DNA of 35,992 nucleotides from an uncultured Muribaculaceae bacterium (GCA_910578365.1 CAJTRC010000015.1:1-35992); one strand, 5' to 3'. Shown: positions 7,294 through 15,467, counted from the stretch's first letter. The notes: generated by a model not told the origin, from the letters alone. Made by a program: numbers and translations.

Positions 7294-7635
7294 TTAGAAT
7301 TTGAGACCGCCTTTGCGAGCTGCGTCGGCGAGCGATTTTACACGACCATGGAAGAGATAACCGTTACGGTCAAAGACAACTTCGGTGATACCGGCCTCAA
7401 TGGCTTTCTGTGCGATGGCTTCACCTACCTTGGCAGCAATTTCAATTTTTGTGCCCTCTTCGATACCCTTCGATGAGGTGGCTACGAGGGTTTTGCCGGC
7501 GAGGTCGTCTACGAGTTGCACGTAGATCTGCTTGTTAGAGCGGAACACAGTCATGCGCGGACGGGCAGCGGTGCCGGAGATTTTGCCGCGGATGCGTGCT
7601 TTGATTTTGTTTCTTCTTTGTATCTTAGATATCAT
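7294..7635 (-). CDS. rplR: 50S ribosomal protein uL18
   Basis: This 113-residue protein is uL18, which with uL5 attaches 5S rRNA to the central protuberance. The basic N-terminus ISKIQRRNKIKARIRGKISG is the rRNA-binding part; RPRMTVFRSNKQIYVQLVDD and the C-terminal FDRNGYLFHGRVKSLADAAR are the family's best conserved blocks. It is 17 bases after rplF and 8 before rpsE. Confidence 0.98.
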   Translation of the reverse strand: MISKIQRRNKIKARIRGKISGTAARPRMTVFRSNKQIYVQLVDDLAGKTLVATSSKGIEEGTKIEIAAKVGEAIAQKAIEAGITEVVFDRNGYLFHGRVKSLADAARKGGLKF

Positions 7636-7652
7636 GATGATTTCTTTTTTAC

Positions 7653-8207
7653 TTATTTAGCACCTGCGGACTTACCAGACTTGCGACGGATAACCTCACC
7701 GACAAACTTGATACCCTTGCCCTTGTAAGGTTCGGGCTTGCGGAGCGAGCGGATCTTGGCGCATACCTGGCCAAGAAGCTGCTTGTCGCCGCTTTCAAGA
7801 ATAATCAGGGGGTTCTTGTTGCGTTCGCTCTTTGCTTCAACCTTTACTTCGGGCGGAAGCTTGATATATATGGCGTGCGAGAAACCGAGCGAGAGCTCCA
7901 GCACCTGACCGGTGGCTGCAGCACGGTAACCTACACCTACTAATTCCATTTCCTTGCGATAGCCTTCCGAAACACCTACCACCATGTTGTGGATGAGGGC
8001 ACGGTAAAGACCGTGCTGCGCGCGGTGTTCGCGATCATCGGTCGGACGGGTGACAACCACCAGGTTGTCTTCTACCTTTACATCGAGATCGGGATTGATG
8101 GTCTGGCTGAGTTCGCCCTTGGGGCCCTTAACGGTCACCTTGTGGCCGTCTACTTTCACGCTTACGCCTGCGGGAAGCGCGATGGGATCTTTACCTATTC
8201 TTGACAT
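7653..8207 (-). CDS. rplF: 50S ribosomal protein uL6
   Basis: The 184-residue protein is uL6, which lies next to the factor-binding site by the sarcin-ricin loop. Two related alpha-beta domains are visible: residues about 1-80, starting MSRIGKDPIALPAGVSVKVD, and about 85-175. The diagnostic C-terminal motif PEPYKGKGIKFVGEVIRRKS is intact. It is separated from rpsH by 18 bases and from rplR by 17. Confidence 0.98.
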   Translation of the reverse strand: MSRIGKDPIALPAGVSVKVDGHKVTVKGPKGELSQTINPDLDVKVEDNLVVVTRPTDDREHRAQHGLYRALIHNMVVGVSEGYRKEMELVGVGYRAAATGQVLELSLGFSHAIYIKLPPEVKVEAKSERNKNPLIILESGDKQLLGQVCAKIRSLRKPEPYKGKGIKFVGEVIRRKSGKSAGAK

Positions 8208-8225
8208 ACTTAGTTCCTCCTTATA

Positions 8226-8624
8226 TTAGTAGACATAGCACAGAACTTCGCCGCCGACTTTCTCCTCTGATGCCTGTTTGTTGGTCATCACGCCTTTGGA
8301 GGTCGACAGGATGGCGATACCTAAACCATTTAATACTCGGGGCATATCTTTGTAGCCGGTGTACTGACGAAGACCGGGACGAGATACACGGCGTAGACCC
8401 TTGATGGCGTTGACGCGGTCAACGGGATCGTATTTGAGGGCTATCTTGATGGTACCTGCGGGGGTTTCTCCATCAATGAACTTGTAGTTGAGGATATAGC
8501 CCTGTTCGAAGAGAATCTTGGTGATTTCCTTCTTCAAGTTTGAGGCGGGAACTTCGACCACACGGTGGTTGGCCTTGATCGCGTTTCTCAATCTTGTGAG
8601 ATAATCTGCTATTGGATCAGTCAT
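8226..8624 (-). CDS. rpsH: 30S ribosomal protein uS8
   Basis: At 132 residues this is uS8, a primary binder of the central domain of 16S rRNA, and the autogenous repressor of the spc operon in E. coli. MTDPIADYLTRLRNAIKANH is the classic N-terminus and STSKGVMTNKQASEEKVGGE the conserved RNA-contacting C-terminal part. An 83-base gap containing two small hairpins separates it from rpsN (separate entry), more than between most genes here. That the hairpins bind uS8 is only a guess from gene order. Confidence 0.98.
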   Translation of the reverse strand: MTDPIADYLTRLRNAIKANHRVVEVPASNLKKEITKILFEQGYILNYKFIDGETPAGTIKIALKYDPVDRVNAIKGLRRVSRPGLRQYTGYKDMPRVLNGLGIAILSTSKGVMTNKQASEEKVGGEVLCYVY

Positions 8625-8641
8625 TTTTTATTATTGTTTAA

Positions 8642-8686
8642 ATTGATTGGGATTTTCCCAACAATATTTAATACTCTTGTAAGTAT
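8642..8686 (-). promoter_or_regulatory. Two small hairpins in the rpsN-rpsH gap
   Basis: On the minus strand ATTG-TTGGG (8657-8665) pairs with CCCAA-T-CAAT (8642-8651), leaving one bulged base and a five-base loop. Just upstream, ATACT and AGTAT (8671-8675, 8682-8686) form a second stem. They occupy most of the 83-base gap. E. coli uS8 recognises a bulged helix in its own operon mRNA, so this could be a regulatory site; that is inference, and the stems are short. Confidence 0.4.
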
Positions 8687-8707
8687 CTGTGGAGCATTAT
8701 GCGAGGC

Positions 8708-8986
8708 TTACCAGCTTGCTTTTTTTACTCCGGGGATGAGGCCGGCCGATGCCATTTCGCGGAACTGGATACGCGACAGGCCGAACTGGCGCATGTAGCC
8801 CTTGGGACGACCGGTGATGGAGCAACGGTTGTGCAGACGCACGCTCGAGGCGTTCTTGGGCAGGAGCTGCAGAGCCTGGTATGCCTCGTAGTCGCCGGCA
8901 GCCTTGAGAGCGGCCTTCTTGGCGGCGTATTTGGCCACGAGTTTGGCGCGCTTCACCTCGCGGGCCTTCATTGATTCTTTAGCCAT
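8708..8986 (-). CDS. rpsN: 30S ribosomal protein uS14, zinc-free form
   Basis: This 92-residue protein is uS14 of the 30S head. MAKESMKAREVKRAKLVAKY and the C-terminal RLHNRCSITGRPKGYMRQFG, FREMASAGLIPGVKKASW identify it. Only one Cys remains and the CxxC pairs of the short zinc-ribbon form are absent, so this is the zinc-independent version. It lies 26 bases after rplE in the standard spc-operon order. Confidence 0.97.
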   Translation of the reverse strand: MAKESMKAREVKRAKLVAKYAAKKAALKAAGDYEAYQALQLLPKNASSVRLHNRCSITGRPKGYMRQFGLSRIQFREMASAGLIPGVKKASW

Positions 8987-9012
8987 ATTGGTGTATTAGC
9001 TTTTGAAGTTTA

Positions 9013-9555
9013 TTATTTGTTCTTGAAGGGAAGACCGAAATGCTTCAGCAGGGCGAAACCTTCTTCGTCGGTGTTGGCCGAGGTCACGAAGGTGATATTC
9101 ATACCCATGAGCTTGTTGATAGCGTCGATGTTGATTTCGGGGAAGATAATCTGCTCGGTGATGCCGAGGGTATAGTTACCACGGCCGTCGAGCTTGCCTT
9201 CGATACCCTTGAAGTCGCGGATACGGGGCAGGGCCACACGAATCAGACGCTCCAGAAATTCGTACATCTTGTCGCGACGGAGAGTAACCATCACGCCGAT
9301 GGGCATTTTTTTACGGAGCTTGAAGTTCGAGATATCCTTTCTCGAAAGGGTGGCTACTGCCTTCTGGCCGGTGATGGCGGTGAGCTCGTTTATGGCGTTC
9401 TCAATGAGTTTCTTGTCCTGGGTAGCAGCACCGAGACCCTGGTTGATAACAATCTTCTTGAGCTTGGGCACCTGCATCACGGTAGTGTAACCGAATTCTT
9501 TTTCAAGAGCGGGAACGATACGTTCCTTATAGTCGTTGTGAAGAGTAGTGCTCAT
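9013..9555 (-). CDS. rplE: 50S ribosomal protein uL5
   Basis: The 180-residue product is uL5, which binds 5S rRNA and contacts P-site tRNA. MSTTLHNDYKERIVPALEKE, then VPKLKKIVINQGLG and GQKAVATLSRKDISNFKLRK (the P-site loop region), and GRGNYTLGITEQIIFPEINI are conserved family blocks. Its start codon shares one base with the rplX stop (TAATG on the minus strand), implying translational coupling between the two. Confidence 0.98.
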   Translation of the reverse strand: MSTTLHNDYKERIVPALEKEFGYTTVMQVPKLKKIVINQGLGAATQDKKLIENAINELTAITGQKAVATLSRKDISNFKLRKKMPIGVMVTLRRDKMYEFLERLIRVALPRIRDFKGIEGKLDGRGNYTLGITEQIIFPEINIDAINKLMGMNITFVTSANTDEEGFALLKHFGLPFKNK

Positions 9556-9872
9556 TACTTGATTTCCTTTCCTGATTTTTTGGCGATACGAACCTTTTTG
9601 CCATCTTCGCGTTTGATAGCTATACGGGTAGCTTTACCCGAAGCAGGGTCGATAAGGCTTACATTAGAAACATGGATGGGAGCCTCGATTTTGATAAGGC
9701 CACCCTGAGGATGCTTTGCCGAAGGCTTGGTAGCCTTGGTGACTATGTTGACACCCTCCACGAGAACACGCTGCTGTTCGCGGTCTACGCTGAGCACACG
9801 TCCTTTCTCGCCACGGCTTTCGCCGGCGAGAACAATGACGTTGTCACCCTTTTTGATATTGATTTTGCTCAT
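9555..9872 (-). CDS. rplX: 50S ribosomal protein uL24
   Basis: This 105-residue protein is uL24, an assembly initiator of the 50S subunit near the tunnel exit. The KOW motif is seen at residues about 7-33 (KGDNVIVLAGESRGEKGRVL), and VEGVNIVTKATKPSAKHPQG is the typical loop. The stop overlaps the rplE start by one base; the start is 29 bases after rplN. Confidence 0.98.
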   Translation of the reverse strand: MSKINIKKGDNVIVLAGESRGEKGRVLSVDREQQRVLVEGVNIVTKATKPSAKHPQGGLIKIEAPIHVSNVSLIDPASGKATRIAIKREDGKKVRIAKKSGKEIK

Positions 9873-9901
9873 TACTTTCTTTCTGTTTTACTTGTTTAGC
9901 T

Positions 9902-10267
9902 TTAGAGTACTTCCGGAGCCAATGAGACGATTTTCATGTTAGTTGCGCGGAGTTCGCGAGCCACCGGACCGAAGATACGGGTGCCGCGGAGTTCACCGGC
10001 GTTGTTAAGAAGCACGCATGCATTGTCGTCGAAACGGATATAGCTGCCGTCGGGACGGCGGATTTCCTTCTTGGTGCGTACCACCACTGCCTTCGATACG
10101 GTGCCTTTCTTGACATCGGAGCTGGGAATCACGCTCTTTACAGAAACTACGATGATATCGCCAACCGAGGCATAGCGGCGACCTGTGCCGCCGAGGACGT
10201 GGATGCAGAGTGCTTCTTTTGCGCCGCTGTTGTCAGCAACAGTAAGGCGCGATTCAGACTGTATCAT
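9902..10267 (-). CDS. rplN: 50S ribosomal protein uL14
   Basis: At 121 residues this is uL14, which forms an intersubunit bridge with 16S rRNA and is the docking site of silencing factor RsfS. MIQSESRLTVADNSGAKEAL and the C-terminal GTRIFGPVARELRATNMKIV are diagnostic. It begins 3 bases after the rpsQ stop, so the two are probably translated together. Confidence 0.98.
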   Translation of the reverse strand: MIQSESRLTVADNSGAKEALCIHVLGGTGRRYASVGDIIVVSVKSVIPSSDVKKGTVSKAVVVRTKKEIRRPDGSYIRFDDNACVLLNNAGELRGTRIFGPVARELRATNMKIVSLAPEVL

Positions 10268-10270
10268 TGC

Positions 10271-10528
10271 TTACTTAACTTTTTCGATGATTTCAACTAA
10301 TCTCCATCTTTTGGTTTTGCTCAGAGGGCGAGTTTCCATCAGACGCACGGTATCGCCTATAGAACATTCGTTCTTTTCGTCGTGGGCGTGATACTTTTTG
10401 GTCTTGTTTACAAACTTACCATAGATGGGGTGCTTTTCTTTCCATTTCACGGTTACGGTGATGGTCTTGTCACCCTTGTTGCTCGACACAACCCCAATAC
10501 GTTCTTTTCTTAAGTTTCTTGTTTCCAT
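10271..10528 (-). CDS. rpsQ: 30S ribosomal protein uS17
   Basis: This 85-residue OB-fold protein is uS17, an early binder of the 5' domain of 16S rRNA. METRNLRKERIGVVSSNKGD, then TITVTVKWKEKHPIYGKFVN and DTVRLMETRPLSKTKRWRLV match the family along the whole length. It lies 9 bases after rpmC. Confidence 0.98.
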   Translation of the reverse strand: METRNLRKERIGVVSSNKGDKTITVTVKWKEKHPIYGKFVNKTKKYHAHDEKNECSIGDTVRLMETRPLSKTKRWRLVEIIEKVK

Positions 10529-10537
10529 TTCTTGGGA

Positions 10538-10735
10538 TTATTTATTGTTAAGTTCGCGCTGACGCAGCTCTGTTTTGACACGTGCAATCATGCGACGGTC
10601 GGCAGTAATCTTTGCGGGATTGTCGACTGGGGTTACGGCGTGGTTGACCTTAAGCTGGAGGTATTCTTTCTCCATCTGGGCCAGACGTTCCTTGAGGTCG
10701 GCAGTGCTGAGTTCTTTGATTTCTTCTTTTTTCAT
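10538..10735 (-). CDS. rpmC: 50S ribosomal protein uL29
   Basis: The 65-residue, two-helix protein is uL29, which sits by the tunnel exit and is part of the docking site for trigger factor and SRP. MKKEEIKELSTADLKERLAQ and PAKITADRRMIARVKTELRQ are typical; it ends in NNK. It lies 13 bases after rplP and 9 before rpsQ. Confidence 0.97.
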   Translation of the reverse strand: MKKEEIKELSTADLKERLAQMEKEYLQLKVNHAVTPVDNPAKITADRRMIARVKTELRQRELNNK

Positions 10736-10748
10736 AACTTACCGGGGC

Positions 10749-11180
10749 TTACACGTTTTGAGTGGCGTCGTAGTCGCGACGAACCACAAACTTGGTGGTT
10801 ACGGGGAGCTTCTGGGCAGCCAGACGGAGTGCTTCCTTGGCTATTTCGTAGCTCACACCTTCAACTTCGAGGATTATACGGCCGGGGGTCACAGGTGCCA
10901 CGAAGCCTTCCGGCGAACCTTTACCTTTACCCATGCGGACTTCGGCCGGCTTCTTGGTGATGGGCTTATCCGGGAAGATACGAATCCAGATTTGACCCTG
11001 ACGCTGCATATAACGTGTTACCGCGATACGGGCGGCTTCGATCTGACGACCGGTAATCCACTTGGATTCGAGGGTCTTGATGCCGAACGAGCCGAACGCC
11101 AGCTGATTGCCACGCTGGGCAATGCCTTTCATACGGCCTTTCTGCTGGCGGCGGAATTTGGTTTTCTTCGGTTGTAACAT
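10749..11180 (-). CDS. rplP: 50S ribosomal protein uL16
   Basis: At 143 residues this is uL16, which organises the A-site region of the 50S subunit and contacts tRNA. MLQPKKTKFRRQQKGRMKGI, FGIKTLESKWITGRQIEAAR and IRIFPDKPITKKPAEVRMGK with GKGSPEGFVAPVTPGRIILE are family hallmarks. The conserved arginine of the region hydroxylated in E. coli (near TKKPAEVRMG) is present. It is 22 bases after rpsC. Confidence 0.98.
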   Translation of the reverse strand: MLQPKKTKFRRQQKGRMKGIAQRGNQLAFGSFGIKTLESKWITGRQIEAARIAVTRYMQRQGQIWIRIFPDKPITKKPAEVRMGKGKGSPEGFVAPVTPGRIILEVEGVSYEIAKEALRLAAQKLPVTTKFVVRRDYDATQNV

Positions 11181-11202
11181 TTTCTATGAATGTCTGAGAG
11201 GT

Positions 11203-11937
11203 TTAACGATTGTTTCTTGCGCGACGGAAACCACCACGGCGGGGTGCGCCGTTACCGGCTGCCGGACGATTTTCCTTCTGGTTGCTTGCGAAAGAAGGAG
11301 CGAGATCTCGCTTGCCGTAAACTTCGCCACGGCAAATCCATACCTTCACGCCAATCACACCTACCTTGGTGTGTGCTTCTACCAGTGCATAGTCGATATC
11401 GGCACGGAGAGTGTGAAGGGGAGTACGGCCTTCCTTAAACATTTCGCTGCGGGCCATTTCGGCGTTGTTCAGACGACCCGACACCTGTACCTTGATGCCT
11501 TCGGCACCGGCACGCATGGTGCTTGCCACCGCCATCTTCACGGCACGGCGATAAGCTACCTTGCCTTCAATCTGGCGAGCGATGTTCGAGGCTACGATAG
11601 TGGCATCGAGTTCCGGACGTTTAACCTCAAAAATATTTATCTGCACGTCCTTATCGGTGATTGTCTTGAGTTCCTCTTTGAGCTTCTCAACATCCTTGCC
11701 GCCACGACCGATGATGATACCGGGGCGCGAGGTGCAAACGGTGATGGTGATAAGTTTGAGAGTGCGTTCAATCACGATACGCGACACGCTGCAAGTAGCC
11801 AGACGCGCGTTCAGGTACTTGCGCAGCTTGTAATCCTCGAGGATTGTGTCGCCTTGCTTTTTGCCGTCAGCCCAGTTGGAGTCCCAACCGCGGATGACGC
11901 CCAAGCGGTTGCTGATAGGATTTACTTTCTGTCCCAT
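11203..11937 (-). CDS. rpsC: 30S ribosomal protein uS3
   Basis: This 244-residue protein is uS3, at the mRNA entry tunnel of the 30S head. The start MGQKVNPISNRLGVIRGWDS is canonical. The KH type II domain spans about residues 40-110, with the GRGG loop in RPGIIIGRGGKDVEKLKEEL. The C-terminal domain includes GLRADIDYALVEAHTKVGVIGVKVW-like sequence (here TLRADIDY onward). The last 30 residues are Arg/Gly/Asn-rich. It lies 22 bases after rplV. Confidence 0.98.
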   Translation of the reverse strand: MGQKVNPISNRLGVIRGWDSNWADGKKQGDTILEDYKLRKYLNARLATCSVSRIVIERTLKLITITVCTSRPGIIIGRGGKDVEKLKEELKTITDKDVQINIFEVKRPELDATIVASNIARQIEGKVAYRRAVKMAVASTMRAGAEGIKVQVSGRLNNAEMARSEMFKEGRTPLHTLRADIDYALVEAHTKVGVIGVKVWICRGEVYGKRDLAPSFASNQKENRPAAGNGAPRRGGFRRARNNR

Positions 11938-11959
11938 AGTTTATTTAATCCTCGTGGTT

Positions 11960-12358
11960 TTAGTTATTTTCAATAGTGTCTACTACGATAGTGACGTGGT
12001 TTGAGCGCTTGCGGATACGGTAGCCGCGACCCTGAGGAGCTGTGCGCAGACGTTTCAGCATGGGGGCGGGGTTAACGTATATAGTGCTTATGTAGAGCTC
12101 GCCGGATTCGGCCTTACGCTCGTTTTTCTGTTCCCAGTTAGCCACAGCCGAGCGGAGAAGTTTTTCCAGACGGGCAGCAGCCTCTTTGTTGGAGAACTTG
12201 AGCATGCCCAGAGCGCGGAACACTTCTTTGCCGCGGACCATATCGGCTACAAGACGCATCTTGCGGGGGGAAGTAGGAACGTTGGTAAGCTTGGCGAAGG
12301 CCACGGACTTACGTTCTTCCTTCATTTTGTCGGCGGAAATTCTTTTTCTTACACCCAT
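11960..12358 (-). CDS. rplV: 50S ribosomal protein uL22
   Basis: The 132-residue product is uL22, whose beta-hairpin lines the peptide exit tunnel where macrolides bind. Residues about 20-40 (AKLTNVPTSPRKMRLVADMV) are diagnostic; the tunnel hairpin is the segment with PAPMLKRLRTAPQGRGYRIR. A short Lys/Arg-rich N-terminal extension (MGVRKRISADKMKEERKSVA) precedes the core, as in other Bacteroidetes. It is 45 bases after rpsS. Confidence 0.98.
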   Translation of the reverse strand: MGVRKRISADKMKEERKSVAFAKLTNVPTSPRKMRLVADMVRGKEVFRALGMLKFSNKEAAARLEKLLRSAVANWEQKNERKAESGELYISTIYVNPAPMLKRLRTAPQGRGYRIRKRSNHVTIVVDTIENN

Positions 12359-12403
12359 TTTATTTGATTCTTTTTATTTATCAAAGATGATTAGAGAGCC
12401 CGG

Positions 12404-12673
12404 TTATTTTTTCTTGTTACCGGCGTGGCCGCGGAAGTTACGAGTTGGAGCGAACTCACCAAGCTTGTGACCTACCATGTTTTCGGTTACATAAACGGGA
12501 ATGAACTTGTTGCCGTTGTGAACCGCAAAAGTATGGCCTACAAATTCGGGGGCGATCATGGAAGCGCGGCTCCAGGTCTTGATGACATTCTTCTTGCCGG
12601 AAGCTTCCATATCAGCTACCTTCTTTTCGAGCTTTACGCTGATAAAGGGGCCTTTTTTTAATGAACGACTCAT
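12404..12673 (-). CDS. rpsS: 30S ribosomal protein uS19
   Basis: This 89-residue protein is uS19 of the 30S head, partner of uS13. MSRSLKKGPFISVKLEKKVA, then KTWSRASMIAPEFVGHTFAV and HKLGEFAPTRNFRGHAGNKK are the conserved blocks and the length is standard. It is 19 bases after rplB. Confidence 0.98.
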   Translation of the reverse strand: MSRSLKKGPFISVKLEKKVADMEASGKKNVIKTWSRASMIAPEFVGHTFAVHNGNKFIPVYVTENMVGHKLGEFAPTRNFRGHAGNKKK

Positions 12674-12692
12674 AATTACTTAATTAATCAGA

Positions 12693-13520
12693 TTACTTTT
12701 TACGTCTTTCGATGATGTACTTCGACGAGTGCTTCTTGGGTGCACGAGTCTTCAGGCCCTTAGCGTACAGACCCTTGCGCGAACGGGGATGACCACCGCT
12801 TGCACGGCCTTCACCACCACCCATGGGGTGATCGACTGGGTTCATAACTACGCCGCGGTTGCGGGGACGACGGCCGAGCCAACGGCTGCGACCTGCCTTG
12901 CCTGAGCGCTCGAGCGAGTGCTCGCTGTTGCCAACCACACCGATAGTGGCTTTGCAAGCGCTGAGCACCTTGCGGGTTTCGCCGGAAGGTAATTTGATAA
13001 TCGCGTAATTTCCCTCGCGGGAGATGAGCTGAGCAAAGGTACCGGCGCTACGTGCCATGAAGGCGCCCTGGCCGGGACGGAGCTCGATGTTGTGGATTAT
13101 GGTACCTACAGGGATTACACTCAGAGGCAGGCAGTTGCCTACTTCGGGAGCTGCATCGGCGCCGCTCATCACAGTGGTGCCGACCTGGAGGCCATTGGGT
13201 GCGATGATGTAAGTTTTTACGCCGTCAGCATAGTAAAGCAGGGCGATACGAGCCGAACGATTGGGATCGTATTCGATAGACTTCACTACTGCGGGAACTC
13301 CATCTTTGTTTCTCTTAAAGTCAATCATGCGGTATTTGCGCTTGTGACCACCACCAAGGTAACGGGTGGTTAGATGGCCCTCGGCGTTGCGACCGCCGGA
13401 TGCACGTTTACCGACTGTAAGAGATTTTTCCGGTGTAGTAGCAGTGATCGTACCTTTGAATACACCGATAACTTTGTGTCTTTGCCCGGGAGTTGTGGGC
13501 TTGAATTTTCTTACTGCCAT
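12693..13520 (-). CDS. rplB: 50S ribosomal protein uL2
   Basis: At 275 residues this is uL2, required for subunit association and near the peptidyl transferase centre. MAVRKFKPTTPGQRHKVIGV, the OB-like and SH3-like central domains, and the C-terminal RGVVMNPVDHPMGGGEGRAS with its conserved histidine (NPVDHPMGGG) are all intact; it ends in a lysine-rich tail. It begins 5 bases after the rplW stop. Confidence 0.98.
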   Translation of the reverse strand: MAVRKFKPTTPGQRHKVIGVFKGTITATTPEKSLTVGKRASGGRNAEGHLTTRYLGGGHKRKYRMIDFKRNKDGVPAVVKSIEYDPNRSARIALLYYADGVKTYIIAPNGLQVGTTVMSGADAAPEVGNCLPLSVIPVGTIIHNIELRPGQGAFMARSAGTFAQLISREGNYAIIKLPSGETRKVLSACKATIGVVGNSEHSLERSGKAGRSRWLGRRPRNRGVVMNPVDHPMGGGEGRASGGHPRSRKGLYAKGLKTRAPKKHSSKYIIERRKK

Positions 13521-13525
13521 TTTTA

Positions 13526-13816
13526 TTAGATATTGCTATAGAAGTCGATAGTCTGGCCTTCAGCTAATGTGATGAAGGCTTTTTTCCAACGGCTGGTATT
13601 ACCGCGGAGCAGACCGCTCTTAGTCCAGCGCGACTTGTTTTTGCCGCGGACAACAGCGGTATTAACCCGAACAACCTTAACGCCGTAGAGCTGCTCAACC
13701 AGTGCCTTAATCTGATACTTGTTGGCCTCGGGAGATACACAGAAAGTGTAGCGGTTAAGCTTTTCGGTAAGCTTGGTTGCCTTTTCGGTAACGATGGGTT
13801 TGATCATTATATCCAT
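13526..13816 (-). CDS. rplW: 50S ribosomal protein uL23
   Basis: This 96-residue protein is uL23, the main docking point at the tunnel exit for trigger factor, SRP and SecYEG. IMIKPIVTEKATKLTEKLNR and QIKALVEQLYGVKVVRVNTA are conserved, and the loop TAVVRGKNKSRWTKSG carries the basic residues that reach into rRNA. It is 21 bases after rplD and 5 before rplB. Confidence 0.97.
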   Translation of the reverse strand: MDIMIKPIVTEKATKLTEKLNRYTFCVSPEANKYQIKALVEQLYGVKVVRVNTAVVRGKNKSRWTKSGLLRGNTSRWKKAFITLAEGQTIDFYSNI

Positions 13817-13837
13817 TGTGATAAAGTCTCCTTAGGA

Positions 13838-14458
13838 TTAAAGTTTATTAATAAAGTCAAGGCTATCTTCGGTGAGGATGATAGCGTTGTGGTTGAGCAC
13901 GGCATAGGTGTTGATGTCGCATGCGCGCATTGTATCAGCACCTGCCACGTTTCGAGCAGACAAATATACGTTTTTATTTTCATTTGCCGAAACGAGAAGC
14001 ACCTTTTTGCCGTCAACTTTAAGATTTTTAGTAAAGTTTACGAATTCTTTAGTTTTGGGAGCCTCGAATTCGAAGTTCTCAACCACTACAATGTTGCCCT
14101 GCTGGGCAGCAACGGTGAGAGCGCTGCGACGGGCGAGCTGCTTAACTTTCTGGTTGAGCTTGAAGCGGTAGTCGCGGGGACGGGGACCGAACACACGGCC
14201 ACCACCGACGAGTACAGGCGAGTTGATGTCGCCGATACGGCTGCCGCCGCCACCCTTCTGCTTGTGGAGTTTGCGGGTAGAACCCGATACTTCGCTGCGT
14301 TCCTTTGACTTGTGAGTGCCCTGACGCTGGTTGGCCAGATACTGCTTAACGTCGAGGTATACGGCATGCTCGTTGGCATCTACTGCAAACACTTCGTCGC
14401 TGAGGACAGCCTTGCGACCGGTGTCTTTACCTTCTTTATTGTATATAGCGAGTTCCAT
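13838..14458 (-). CDS. rplD: 50S ribosomal protein uL4
   Basis: The 206-residue protein is uL4, whose loop lines the exit tunnel; in E. coli it also represses the S10 operon. I chose ATG at 14458 (MELAIYNKEGKDTGRKAVLS) rather than one four codons upstream, because the family begins this way and the chosen start lies one base past the rplC stop, fitting coupled translation. The tunnel loop includes KERSEVSGSTRKLHKQKGGG and the GGGRVFGPRPRDYRFKLNQK segment, both typical. Confidence 0.96.
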   Translation of the reverse strand: MELAIYNKEGKDTGRKAVLSDEVFAVDANEHAVYLDVKQYLANQRQGTHKSKERSEVSGSTRKLHKQKGGGGSRIGDINSPVLVGGGRVFGPRPRDYRFKLNQKVKQLARRSALTVAAQQGNIVVVENFEFEAPKTKEFVNFTKNLKVDGKKVLLVSANENKNVYLSARNVAGADTMRACDINTYAVLNHNAIILTEDSLDFINKL

Positions 14459-14459
14459 A

Positions 14460-15077
14460 TTACTTCTCAATTAAAACGATTGAACCTTTGCTTCCGGGAA
14501 TAGAACCCTTGATCATTAATACGTTGTGTTCGGCGATTACTTTCACAACCTGGAGGTTCTGAACAGTTACGCGCTGGTTGCCCATCTGGCCGGCCATACG
14601 CATGCCTTTGAACACCTTTGCGGGATAGGAGCAAGCACCTACCGAACCGGGGGCACGCAGACGGTTGTGCTGGCCGTGGGTGGCCTGGCCTACACCGCCG
14701 AAACCATGGCGTTTTACTACGCCCTGGAAACCTTTACCCTTGCTGGTACCGATTACGTCAACGAAGTCTGCTTCAGTGAACAGGTCGACAGTGATGGTGT
14801 CGCCCAGTTTATATTCACCGTCAAAACCTTTGAACTCGGCCAAGTGACGCTTGGGAGTTACACCGGCTTTCTGGAAGTGACCGAGTTCGGGTTTGGTGCA
14901 ATGCTTTTCCTTCTGCTCGCCGAAGCCAAGCTGGAGGGCATTGTAACCATCGGACTCGATGGTCTTAACCTGAGTAACTACACAAGGACCTACTTCGATA
15001 ACAGTGCACGGCACGTTCTTGCCGTCGGCACTGAATACGGATGTCATTCCGACTTTTTTTCCAATTAATCCTGGCAT
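14460..15077 (-). CDS. rplC: 50S ribosomal protein uL3
   Basis: At 205 residues this is uL3, an early 50S assembly protein whose long loop reaches the peptidyl transferase centre. MPGLIGKKVGMTSVFSADGK, the loop GTSKGKGFQGVVKRHGFGGV (then QATHGQHNRLRAPGSVGACS) and GQMGNQRVTVQNLQVVKVIA identify it. The Gln usually methylated in this loop in E. coli is in the GQATHG segment. It lies 56 bases after rpsJ, a slightly larger gap in which I see no clear hairpin. Confidence 0.98.
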   Translation of the reverse strand: MPGLIGKKVGMTSVFSADGKNVPCTVIEVGPCVVTQVKTIESDGYNALQLGFGEQKEKHCTKPELGHFQKAGVTPKRHLAEFKGFDGEYKLGDTITVDLFTEADFVDVIGTSKGKGFQGVVKRHGFGGVGQATHGQHNRLRAPGSVGACSYPAKVFKGMRMAGQMGNQRVTVQNLQVVKVIAEHNVLMIKGSIPGSKGSIVLIEK

Positions 15078-15133
15078 TTCTCTGTTTGTTTTGAATTGTT
15101 TAGTTTAGTTTTCTTTTCTCAAATCTCGGGGCA

Positions 15134-15439
15134 TCAGACCTTGATTTCCACTTCCACACCGCTGGGGAGTTCGAGCTTCATGAGAGCGTCGACCGTTTTG
15201 GCGGTAGAGTTGTAGATGTCGATCAGACGCTTGAACGACGACAGCTGGAACTGTTCGCGCGACTTCTTGTTAACGAAGGTCGAGCGGTTGACAGTGAAGA
15301 TGCGCTTGTGGGTGGGCAGGGGGATGGGACCGCTGATCACCGCACCGGTAGCTTTCACAGTCTTTACGATCTTCTCTGCCGACTTGTCGACGAGGTTATG
15401 GTCGTAAGATTTGAGTTTGATTCTGATTTTTTGGCTCAT
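15134..15439 (-). CDS. rpsJ: 30S ribosomal protein uS10
   Basis: This 101-residue protein is uS10 of the 30S head, also known as antitermination factor NusE through its binding to NusB. MSQKIRIKLKSYDHNLVDKS, PIPLPTHKRIFTVNRSTFVN and the C-terminal LMKLELPSGVEVEIKV are diagnostic. It follows fusA by 28 bases; tuf, often found here in other phyla, is missing. Confidence 0.98.
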   Translation of the reverse strand: MSQKIRIKLKSYDHNLVDKSAEKIVKTVKATGAVISGPIPLPTHKRIFTVNRSTFVNKKSREQFQLSSFKRLIDIYNSTAKTVDALMKLELPSGVEVEIKV

Positions 15440-15467
15440 ATCGTGTTAATGATGTATTGTTGAGACA

